This document shows positions 46,396-64,000 of a stretch of 64,000 nucleotides of DNA, one piece after another. The DNA is taken from the NCBI RefSeq assembly GCF_007556775.1, contig NZ_CP041742.1:2532074-2596073 (forward strand). Direction: 5' to 3'. Every line of letters begins with the position of its first letter. Within the stretch, counting starts at the first letter, position 1. Both the position numbers and the translations under genes were made by a program. This stretch comes from Lysobacter lycopersici (GTDB taxonomy: Bacteria > Pseudomonadota > Gammaproteobacteria > Xanthomonadales > Xanthomonadaceae). The notes beneath the pieces are model-generated. The model was not told where the DNA came from and ran no database searches. It saw nothing but the letters and a program-made list of their open reading frames with translations.

Positions 46396-46481
46396 GGAGG
46401 GATACCCAAGCGGCCAACGGGGGCAGACTGTAAATCTGCTGGCTTACGCCTTCGGTGGTTCGAATCCACCTCCCTCCACCA
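46396..46481 (+). tRNA. tRNA-Tyr (GUA anticodon)
   Basis: Acceptor stem GGAGGGA pairs with TCCCTCC; long variable arm typical of tRNA-Tyr; anticodon GTA in ACTGTAAAT; encoded CCA. First tRNA of the Tyr-Gly-Thr cluster in front of tuf, an arrangement like E. coli tyrU-glyT-thrT-tufB. Confidence 0.97.
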
Positions 46482-46501
46482 CTCCGGAAGCTTCAACCGG
46501 C

Positions 46502-46575
46502 GCGGGAGTAGTTCAATGGTAGAACTGTAGCCTTCCAAGCTACTAGCGCGGGTTCGATTCCCGTCTCCCGCTCCA
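46502..46575 (+). tRNA. tRNA-Gly (UCC anticodon)
   Basis: Acceptor GCGGGAG with CTCCCGC, anticodon stem GTAGC/GCTAC with loop CTTCCAA (anticodon TCC), T-arm CGGGTTCGATTCCCG, encoded CCA. Confidence 0.97.
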
Positions 46576-46608
46576 TTGATTTCCCGCACCTGCAGCACCA
46601 CTTACATC

Positions 46609-46684
46609 GCTCACGTAGCTCAGTCGGTAGAGCACCTCCTTGGTAAGGAGGAGGTCGATGGTTCGATTCCATTCGTGAGCACCA
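46609..46684 (+). tRNA. tRNA-Thr (GGU anticodon)
   Basis: Acceptor GCTCACG with CGTGAGC, anticodon loop TTGGTAA (anticodon GGT) on a CCTCC/GGAGG stem, encoded CCA. It lies 36 bases before tuf and is expected to be processed from the same transcript. Confidence 0.97.
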
Positions 46685-46720
46685 CATTCGAAATTTCACG
46701 TACATCCAAGAGACGCAGCC

Positions 46721-47911
<1,191 letters not shown>

Positions 47912-47924
47912 GGCCACCGCATGG

Positions 47925-47944
47925 GCGGCCGGTTCGCCGGCCGC
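47925..47944 (+). terminator. Hairpin after tuf
   Basis: GCGGCCGG-TTCG-CCGGCCGC, an 8-bp GC stem with a stable UUCG loop 13 bases after the tuf stop. No T-run follows, so partial termination or message protection is as likely as full termination. The remaining 83 bases before tRNA-Trp hold nothing else recognisable. Confidence 0.6.
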
Positions 47945-48027
47945 GCAGGGACGAGGCGAGCGGATTTCTTCCGTTCGCCATCGTCGTTTAGAGGAAGCCG
48001 CGAAATCCGGTACGGCGGAACCGACAT

Positions 48028-48103
<76 letters not shown>

Positions 48104-48121
48104 CCCCACAAGCAGGAATCG

Positions 48122-48505
48122 ATGAACAGCAAGGTCGCACATTCCAAGACCGCGGTTTCCGCCGCCGACATCGCCAAGTACGCGCTGGCGATCCTGTTGG
48201 TGGCCGCGGGCGTGTTCGCCTTCTACTGGTTCGCGAACCAGTGGGCGGTGGCGGTGCGTGGCCTCGCGGTTGCCGCGGGCCTGGTGTTCGGTGGCCTGGT
48301 GTTCCTGGCCACGGCCAAGGGCCGCGAGGTCCGCGAGTTCCTGGGCGAGGCGCGCTTCGAGCTGCGCAAGGTCGTGTGGCCGAAGTGGTCGGATGCGAGG
48401 CGCACGACCGTGATCGTGATCGCGGTGGTGATCGGGGTGAGCCTGATCCTCGCGGGGTTCGATGTGGTCATCCAGTGGCTGGTCAAGTTGTTGCTGGGAC
48501 GTTGA
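48122..48505 (+). CDS. secE: Preprotein translocase subunit SecE
   Basis: A 127-residue SecE with three membrane helices ([60 protein letters not shown]), the enterobacterial-type long form. The conserved cytoplasmic segment [20 protein letters not shown] is present. It clamps SecY in the translocon. The ATG at 48122 lies 19 bases after tRNA-Trp; the start at 48074 would lie within the tRNA and is rejected. Confidence 0.97.
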   Translation: MNSKVAHSKTAVSAADIAKYALAILLVAAGVFAFYWFANQWAVAVRGLAVAAGLVFGGLVFLATAKGREVREFLGEARFELRKVVWPKWSDARRTTVIVIAVVIGVSLILAGFDVVIQWLVKLLLGR

Positions 48506-48516
48506 GGAGCGAGTTG

Positions 48517-49101
48517 GTGACGGACGTGGAAACTTCGGTGGACAACAAGCGCTGGTACGTGGTGCATGCCTATTCCGGTTTCGAGAAGTCGGTGGCGCAG
48601 GCGCTGCGCGACCGCATCGCGCGCACCGGCATGCAGGACCGCTTCGGCGAAGTCATGGTGCCGACCGAGGAAGTGGTGGAGATGCGTTCCGGCCAGAAGC
48701 GCCGTTCCGAGCGCAAGTTCTTCCCCGGCTACGTGCTGGTGCAGATCGCCACCCACGACGAGTCCGGCATCCCGCGCATGGACAACGAGAGCTGGCACCT
48801 GGTCAAGGAAACGCCGAAGGTGATGGGCTTCATCGGCGGTACCGCAGACCGTCCGCTGCCGATCCGCGATGAGGAGGCAGCCGCCATCCTCGACCGCGTG
48901 CAGGAAGGCGTGGAGAAGCCCAAGCCCAAGGTGCTGTTCGAACCGGGCCAGATGGTGCGCGTCACCGATGGTCCGTTCAACGACTTCAACGGCGTGGTCG
49001 AGGAAGTCAATTACGAAAAGAGCCGCCTGCGCGTGGCGGTGCTGATCTTCGGGCGCTCGACGCCCGTGGAACTCGAATTCGGCCAGGTCGAGAAGGCCTG
49101 A
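48517..49101 (+). CDS. nusG: Transcription termination/antitermination protein NusG
   Basis: A 194-residue NusG. The NGN domain begins [20 protein letters not shown] and contains the RNA polymerase contact region; the KOW domain is [20 protein letters not shown] near residues 143-162. It enhances elongation and links RNA polymerase with Rho or S10. Start GTG at 48517 is chosen since AGGAG ends seven bases upstream; the N-terminal [10 protein letters not shown] is short and variable. It follows secE by 11 bases. Confidence 0.96.
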   Translation: MTDVETSVDNKRWYVVHAYSGFEKSVAQALRDRIARTGMQDRFGEVMVPTEEVVEMRSGQKRRSERKFFPGYVLVQIATHDESGIPRMDNESWHLVKETPKVMGFIGGTADRPLPIRDEEAAAILDRVQEGVEKPKPKVLFEPGQMVRVTDGPFNDFNGVVEEVNYEKSRLRVAVLIFGRSTPVELEFGQVEKA

Positions 49102-49169
49102 CCTTTCACCAACGGAGGAGTCCCGCAGCCGCGAGGCGTGCAGACGCTTGAACTCCAGGAGTCAATGCA

Positions 49170-49598
49170 ATGGCAAAGAAAGTCATCGGTTACATCAAGC
49201 TGCAGGTGAAAGCCGGGCAGGCGAATCCCTCGCCGCCGGTCGGTCCTGCCCTGGGCCAGCGCGGCCTGAACATCATGGAATTCTGCAAGGCGTTCAACGC
49301 CGCCACGCAGAAGCTGGAACCGGGCCTGCCGATTCCGACCGTGATCACCGCGTACTCGGACCGCACCTTCACCTTCATCACCAAGACGCCGCCCGCGACC
49401 ATCCTGCTGAAGAAGGCCGTGGGCATCCAGTCCGGTTCCAAGCGCCCGAACACCGAGAAGGTGGGCAAGGTCACCCGCAAGCAGCTCGAGGACATCGCCA
49501 AGGCGAAGGAACCCGACCTGACCGCGGCCGACCTGGACGCGGCGGTGCGCACCATCGCGGGCTCCGCCCGTTCGATGGGCCTGACGGTGGAGGGCTGA
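49170..49598 (+). CDS. rplK: 50S ribosomal protein L11
   Basis: A 142-residue L11, complete. [20 protein letters not shown] with [20 protein letters not shown] is the family start, and the rRNA-binding C-terminal half ends in [15 protein letters not shown]. It forms the GTPase-associated centre with 23S rRNA. A 68-base leader with hairpin potential separates it from nusG and could be the site of L1 autoregulation. CCAGGAG lies before the ATG. Confidence 0.98.
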   Translation: MAKKVIGYIKLQVKAGQANPSPPVGPALGQRGLNIMEFCKAFNAATQKLEPGLPIPTVITAYSDRTFTFITKTPPATILLKKAVGIQSGSKRPNTEKVGKVTRKQLEDIAKAKEPDLTAADLDAAVRTIAGSARSMGLTVEG

Positions 49599-49602
49599 GG
49601 AC

Positions 49603-50301
49603 ATGGCGATGAACAAGCGACAGAAAGCGATCCTCGCCGCAGTCCAGCCGGGCAAGGCCTATCCGTTCGACGAGGCGATCAAGATCGTCCAGACCGCCAC
49701 CAAGGCGAAGTTCGTGGAATCGGTGGACGTGGCCGTGCGCCTCGGCGTCGATGCCAAGAAGTCCGACCAGCAGGTGCGCGGTTCCACCGTGCTCCCGGCC
49801 GGCACCGGCAAGAGCGTGCGCGTGGCGGTGTTCGCCCCCGCGGGCGCCAAGGCCGATGAAGCCCTGGCCGCCGGCGCCGATATCGTCGGCATGGACGACC
49901 TCGCCGAGAAGATGACCGCCGGCGACCTCAACTACGACGTGGTCATCGCCACGCCGGACGCGATGCGCGTGGTCGGCAAGCTCGGCCAGGTGCTGGGCCC
50001 GCGCGGCCTGATGCCGAACCCCAAGGTCGGCACCGTGTCGCCGAACCCGGCCGAGGCGGTGAAGAACGCCAAGGGCGGCCAGGTGCGCTACCGCACCGAC
50101 AAGGCCGGCATCATCCACTGCACCATCGGCAAGGCTGATTTCGAAGCCGGCAAGCTGAAGGACAACCTCGAAGCGCTGCTGCACGACCTGATCAAGGCCA
50201 AGCCGTCCAGCGCCAAGGGCACCTACCTGCAGAAGATCGCGATCAGCTCGACCATGGGTCCCGGCGTCATCGTCGACCAGTCCAGCCTCGCGCTGAAATG
50301 A
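49603..50301 (+). CDS. rplA: 50S ribosomal protein L1
   Basis: A 232-residue L1. Motifs [38 protein letters not shown] and [20 protein letters not shown] fit the family. It binds 23S rRNA at the L1 stalk and represses translation of its own L11-L1 message. It lies four bases after rplK, so they are co-translated. Confidence 0.98.
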   Translation: MAMNKRQKAILAAVQPGKAYPFDEAIKIVQTATKAKFVESVDVAVRLGVDAKKSDQQVRGSTVLPAGTGKSVRVAVFAPAGAKADEALAAGADIVGMDDLAEKMTAGDLNYDVVIATPDAMRVVGKLGQVLGPRGLMPNPKVGTVSPNPAEAVKNAKGGQVRYRTDKAGIIHCTIGKADFEAGKLKDNLEALLHDLIKAKPSSAKGTYLQKIAISSTMGPGVIVDQSSLALK

Positions 50302-50755
50302 GTTTGAAGCGCGAGACCGGGCATCCTGCCGCGGCTCGCGCTGACACGGTCGCGGCATAGCCGCGCCACGTGTCGACGATGCGGCGGCACGCCGCCGCAT
50401 CGGCCAGCACATCCTTGTGCTGGTGATGACGCAGCGATGTGTCATCGCAACAAAATTTTGAGGGCATCGCGAAGGTTCGCCGGAGCGAAAGCCGTCAAAG
50501 ACCGCAGGTGCGGTCAGCGCGCGAAGACGACGGGCACGGAAGCTCGGCACGGCAGGGAGTCGTCGTCATCGCTAGCGGGATCGCCTAATCGGAACCCTTC
50601 GGGGCGATGGCCTGCGTAGATGGTGCAGCCCCCTCTGGAATTTTTCTGGAAGGGCCACCACCGGGACGCGCGAGCGTCCCCGATGCCAACGGACGGCGTC
50701 GCCCAGGACCGCGAGCGGCAGGAGCCGCGAGCGGAGTTCATTTGGAGGAGTGCTA
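50302..50755 (+). promoter_or_regulatory. rplJL leader region (L10 autoregulatory leader expected)
   Basis: This 454-base gap between rplA and rplJ has no gene. It is full of complementary segments, e.g. GACCGCAGGTGCGGTC (50500-50515) and GGGACGCGCGAGCGTCCC (50661-50678), and contains GGTGCAGCCCCCTCTGG at about 50617-50634, shortly before the strong GGAGGAG ribosome site of rplJ. In proteobacteria the L10-(L7/L12)4 complex binds a structured leader in this place and represses translation. A promoter for rplJL-rpoBC is also expected here but not clearly seen. Confidence 0.65.
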
Positions 50756-51286
50756 ATGGCTCTGAATCTCACCCAGAAACAGGATGTAGTGGCCGAAGTG
50801 GCGAAAGTCGCCGCCTCCGCGCACTCCCTGGTCGCAGCCGAGTACGCGGGCACCACGGTCGAACAGATGACCGCGATGCGCAAGAAGGCCCGCGAAACCG
50901 GCGTGTACTTGCGGGTTGTCAAGAACACGCTGGCGTCGCGCGCAGTGGCGGGCACCGAATACGAATGCGTCCAGGACGCGCTCGTCGGCCCGCTGCTCTA
51001 CGCGTTCTCGACCGAGGAACCCGGCGCCGCCGGGCGCCTGATCAAGGAGTTCGCCAAGGGCAACGACAAGCTCGTGGCCAAGGTCGTGTCCGTGGAAGGC
51101 AAGTTGCTGCCGGCCGCGCACGTCGACGTGCTGGCCTCGCTGCCGACCCGCGAGCAGGCTCTGGCGATGCTGGCACGCGTGCTGGCCGAGCCGGCGTCGA
51201 TGTTCGCCCGCGTGGTCAAGGCCGTGGCCGACAAGCAGGGTGGCGGCGACGCCGCGCCTGCCGAGGCCGCCGAAGCGACCGCTTGA
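50756..51286 (+). CDS. rplJ: 50S ribosomal protein L10
   Basis: A 176-residue L10. [40 protein letters not shown] and the C-terminal helix that binds L7/L12 dimers are present. It anchors the ribosomal stalk and, with L7/L12, regulates its own operon. The ATG at 50756 follows GGAGGAG. An extra ATG two codons upstream is less well placed. Confidence 0.97.
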   Translation: MALNLTQKQDVVAEVAKVAASAHSLVAAEYAGTTVEQMTAMRKKARETGVYLRVVKNTLASRAVAGTEYECVQDALVGPLLYAFSTEEPGAAGRLIKEFAKGNDKLVAKVVSVEGKLLPAAHVDVLASLPTREQALAMLARVLAEPASMFARVVKAVADKQGGGDAAPAEAAEATA

Positions 51287-51335
51287 TCCTTACCCGAAAC
51301 CCATTTCGAAACAAAATTTCCAGAGGTAAATCGCA

Positions 51336-51707
51336 ATGTCCCTTTCCAACGAACAGATCGTCGACGCCATCGCCGCCAAGTCGCTGATGGAAGTGATGGA
51401 CCTGGTCAAGGCCATCGAAGACAAGTTCGGCGTCACCGCCGCCGCCCCGGTCATGATGGCCGGTCCGGCCGCTGGCCCGGCTGCTGCGGTCGAAGAGCAG
51501 ACCGAGTTCACCATCGTGCTGAAGTCGGCCGGCGACAAGAAGGTCGAGGTCATCAAGGCCGTCCGCGCCATCACCGGCCTGGGCCTGAAGGAAGCCAAGG
51601 ACCTCACCGAAGCCGGTGGCACCGTCAAGGAAGGCGTGTCCAAGGAAGACGCCGACAAGTTCAAGAAGGAACTGGAAGCCGCTGGCGCGACCGTCGAGGT
51701 CAAGTAA
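51336..51707 (+). CDS. rplL: 50S ribosomal protein L7/L12
   Basis: A 123-residue L7/L12. The N-terminal dimerisation helices ([20 protein letters not shown]) are joined by an Ala/Gly/Pro hinge ([16 protein letters not shown]) to the factor-binding C-terminal domain ([20 protein letters not shown]). It recruits translation GTPases. It follows rplJ by 49 bases with AGAGG before the ATG. Confidence 0.98.
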   Translation: MSLSNEQIVDAIAAKSLMEVMDLVKAIEDKFGVTAAAPVMMAGPAAGPAAAVEEQTEFTIVLKSAGDKKVEVIKAVRAITGLGLKEAKDLTEAGGTVKEGVSKEDADKFKKELEAAGATVEVK

Positions 51708-51745
51708 GCGTTGTCCCGTCGCCGGCGGTAGCGGCGACCTGCCAA

Positions 51746-51769
51746 GGCTGGGGACGAAAGTCCCCGGCC
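51746..51769 (+). promoter_or_regulatory. Hairpin between rplL and rpoB
   Basis: GGCTGGGGAC-GAAA-GTCCCCGGCC, a 10-bp stem (two G-T pairs) with a GNRA loop, then TTTGG. In many bacteria an attenuator or RNase III site reduces RNA polymerase mRNA relative to ribosomal protein mRNA at this point. The other ~230 bases before rpoB contain no gene. Confidence 0.6.
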
Positions 51770-51997
51770 TTTGGCCGTTGTTGAAGTCAAGCGTTACGCG
51801 ACACCCCACAACTACATTCGACGTCGGGAAGTAGCAAGAGAGGGCGTGCTGGTGCCGGCAATACCAGCGACTCCCCGATGTCTGGTCCCAGGCAAATGCA
51901 TGCCCGGACCGTCCCTGGGCGCGACCCGAGTCGCGCCCGCCGGTTGGCCAGAAGCCATGCCGCGCTCCACACGCAACATCACGAGGCGCCCACTCTC

Positions 51998-56155
<4,158 letters not shown>

Positions 56156-56226
56156 GTTTCGCGAAGGCGCGGCGGTGACGCCGCGCCGACACGCAAGACC
56201 CATTGCCCTCGACCCGGAGAAACGAC

Positions 56227-60423
<4,197 letters not shown>

Positions 60424-60435
60424 GTCCGGCGTCCT

Positions 60436-60453
60436 GCCCGGCTTCGGCCGGGC
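60436..60453 (+). terminator. Hairpin after rpoC
   Basis: GCCCGGC-TTCG-GCCGGGC, 12 bases after the rpoC stop, without a T-run. It probably contributes to ending the rpo operon, perhaps with Rho. TATACT at 60482-60487 nearby could be a -10 element, but no good -35 is visible. Confidence 0.6.
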
Positions 60454-60633
60454 GGGAGCTGGCGCGGTACCCAGCGTCGCGTATACTCCGCGCCGCTGTT
60501 TCGATGGCTTCGGCCATCCAGATCACCAAATGAGGCGCAGGGAGCGCCTCGTGTTGGGCCCAGGATGGCGGGATCGCAGATCGACCGGGGCTGGTTGCAG
60601 TGCAGCCGGACCGGTTTTTCGGTATGGCCTCGT

Positions 60634-60663
60634 TTGACCGAAAGGTCCGGCGCGGGCTATACT
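60634..60663 (+). promoter_or_regulatory. Sigma-70 promoter of the str operon
   Basis: -35 TTGACC (60634-60639) and -10 TATACT (60658-60663), spacer 18 bases. It lies about 75 bases before the rpsL start. The rest of the 315-base rpoC-rpsL gap contains no gene. Confidence 0.8.
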
Positions 60664-60674
60664 TTTTCGTCTAA

Positions 60675-60703
60675 GCAGGCCTCTTTCGGGCCTGCTTCGT
60701 TTT
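60675..60703 (+). terminator. Possible attenuator in the str operon leader
   Basis: GCAGGCC-TCTTTCG-GGCCTGC is followed by TTCGTTTT and lies inside the leader, after the promoter and before rpsL. As an intrinsic terminator in a leader it could control how much polymerase enters rpsL-rpsG-fusA-tuf. No leader peptide gene is visible. Confidence 0.6.
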
Positions 60704-60738
60704 CAGCGGGGCTTGGCCCCAACCGACCCAAGGCATCC

Positions 60739-61113
60739 ATGGCCACGATCAACCAGCTGGTGCGCAAGCCGCGCAGCCCGGAAACCTACAAGAGCACGTC
60801 GCCCGCGCTCGCCAACTGCCCGCAGCGCCGCGGCGTGTGCACGCGCGTGTACACCACGACCCCGAAGAAGCCGAACTCGGCGCTTCGCAAGGTCGCCAAG
60901 GTGCGCCTGACCAATGGCTACGAGGTCATCTCGTACATCGGCGGCGAAGGCCACAACCTGCAGGAACACAGCGTGGTGCTGATCCGCGGCGGCCGCGTCA
61001 AGGACCTGCCGGGCGTGCGCTACCACACCGTGCGCGGTTCGCTCGACGCCGCCGGCGTCGCCAAGCGCCGCCAGAGCCGTTCCAAGTACGGCGCCAAGCG
61101 CCCGAAGGGCTGA
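60739..61113 (+). CDS. rpsL: 30S ribosomal protein S12
   Basis: A 124-residue S12, complete. The decoding-site segments [19 protein letters not shown] (with wild-type Lys) and [17 protein letters not shown] show none of the common streptomycin-resistance changes. The ATG at 60739 gives the family start [12 protein letters not shown]; the upstream open frame from 60565 covers the promoter. First gene of the str operon. Confidence 0.99.
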   Translation: MATINQLVRKPRSPETYKSTSPALANCPQRRGVCTRVYTTTPKKPNSALRKVAKVRLTNGYEVISYIGGEGHNLQEHSVVLIRGGRVKDLPGVRYHTVRGSLDAAGVAKRRQSRSKYGAKRPKG

Positions 61114-61123
61114 GGAATAGAAC

Positions 61124-61591
61124 ATGTCGCGTAAAGGCAATACCCCGCAGCGTTCGGTGCTGCCCGATCCGAAGCATGGAAGCGAAACCATCGCGCGCTT
61201 CATCAACATGGTCATGCAGAGCGGCAAGAAGTCGGTCGCCGAGAAGATCGTGTACGGCGCCATGGACGTGATCGGCGAAAAGAACCCCAATGCGCTCGAG
61301 CTGGTCGAGAAGGCGCTTGGCAACGTGTCCCCGGCGGTCGAGGTCAAGTCCCGCCGCGTCGGTGGCGCGACCTACCAGGTGCCGGTCGAGGTGCGCGCTT
61401 CCCGCCGCACCGCGCTGGCGATGCGCTGGCTGATCGAATCGGCGCGCAAGCGCGGCGAGAACTCGATGCCGCGCAAGCTCGCCGGCGAACTGCTCGATGC
61501 CTCCGAGAACCGCGGCGGCGCGATCAAGAAGCGCGAGGAAACCCATCGCATGGCCGAAGCCAACAAGGCCTTCGCGCACTACCGCTGGTAA
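61124..61591 (+). CDS. rpsG: 30S ribosomal protein S7
   Basis: A 155-residue S7, complete; [20 protein letters not shown] and [20 protein letters not shown] are family motifs. It nucleates assembly of the 30S head and in E. coli represses the str operon by binding between rpsL and rpsG; here that gap is only 10 bases, so the E. coli-type site is not present in the same form. Confidence 0.99.
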   Translation: MSRKGNTPQRSVLPDPKHGSETIARFINMVMQSGKKSVAEKIVYGAMDVIGEKNPNALELVEKALGNVSPAVEVKSRRVGGATYQVPVEVRASRRTALAMRWLIESARKRGENSMPRKLAGELLDASENRGGAIKKREETHRMAEANKAFAHYRW

Positions 61592-61763
61592 CAAGACTGT
61601 CGGCGCGGGCCCGATAAGCCCGCCGGGCGGAGACGCCTGACATGCGCAGGCCGCACGCGGTCGCCGCGCGTACCACCGACGGCCGCCGCAAGGCGGCCTC
61701 GGCCTTCCGGAATCCGAGAAAGATTCCCAACACCCGTTTCGACGGAACAACGAGAGACTCAAC

Positions 61764-63854
<2,091 letters not shown>

Positions 63855-63873
63855 TTTCCAGAGGATAAAGACA

Positions 63874-64000
63874 ATGGCAAAGGGTAAGTTCGAGCGCACC
63901 AAGCCCCACGTGAACGTGGGCACGATTGGTCACGTGGACCACGGGAAGACGACGCTGACGGCGGCGCTGACGAAGGTGGGCGCGGAGCGTTTCGGTGGTG
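63874..64000 (+). CDS. tuf: Elongation factor Tu, second copy (partial)
   Basis: The window ends inside a second tuf gene. The first 127 bases are identical to those of the tuf at 46721, including synonymous positions, while the leaders differ (AGAGGATAAAGACA here). It is the fourth gene of the str operon, as usual. The remainder is outside the window. Confidence 0.98.
   Translation, partial: MAKGKFERTKPHVNVGTIGHVDHGKTTLTAALTKVGAERFGG

Noticed and set aside
50302..50755. Small open frames in the rplJ leader.
   Set aside because: They are short, lack ribosome sites and lie in a region that is better explained as a structured leader.

Overview
The window is a chromosomal segment of a high-GC gammaproteobacterium. 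Gene families and gene order point to the Xanthomonadaceae/Lysobacteraceae (Lysobacter-like): L10-L7/L12-RpoB-RpoC order, three-gene pnt transhydrogenase, short asparaginase-domain protein, TPR-sulfotransferases, a FecR/sigma/TonB receptor set, two M4 proteases of Lysobacter type, and REP-like palindromes of the GTGGGAGCGGCTTTAGCCGCGAC type. Species assignment is inference.

Layout. 0-9.1 kb: mixed housekeeping genes (Nudix hydrolase, 5'-3' exonuclease, nitroreductase, DUF1631 protein), then the proton-translocating transhydrogenase genes pntAA, pntAB and pntB, split by an opposite-strand sigma factor / small membrane protein / DUF3106 module. 9.1-20.1 kb: a secretion-rich accessory region. 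It holds two pairs of paralogous small four-cysteine exported proteins (a fifth copy lies at 25.4 kb), SufT, two tandem thermolysin-family (M4) preproproteases with different C-terminal domains, a membrane-anchored unknown, and an M28 aminopeptidase. 20-25.3 kb: short asparaginase, TPR-sulfotransferase, DUF2069-WrbA, YihY, TlpA-like lipoprotein, acylphosphatase. 26-30.5 kb (minus strand): hemA-prfA-GNAT-moaB-HTH-ppk2. 30.5-37.4 kb: TPR protein-lolB-ispE-tRNA-Gln-prs-rplY-pth-ychF, a classical conserved cluster.

37.7-46.3 kb: a second accessory block. A TPR-sulfotransferase faces a TonB-dependent receptor/FecR/ECF sigma operon. Divergent from that operon are an exported cyanophycinase-like lipoprotein and an exported isoaspartyl peptidase. 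Together these could capture and degrade an aspartyl polymer such as cyanophycin or similar isoaspartyl peptides. 46.4-64 kb: the translation/transcription core: tRNA Tyr-Gly-Thr, tuf, tRNA-Trp, secE, nusG, rplK-A-J-L, rpoB, rpoC, then the str operon rpsL-rpsG-fusA and the start of a second tuf gene that is identical over the part seen.

I saw no rRNA, CRISPR array, prophage, insertion sequence or origin. The most unusual content is the repeated family of four-cysteine secreted proteins near the secreted peptidases, the M4 duplication with a covarying upstream dyad, and the candidate isoaspartyl-polymer utilisation locus. Residue positions were counted by hand from the translations; no database search was run.
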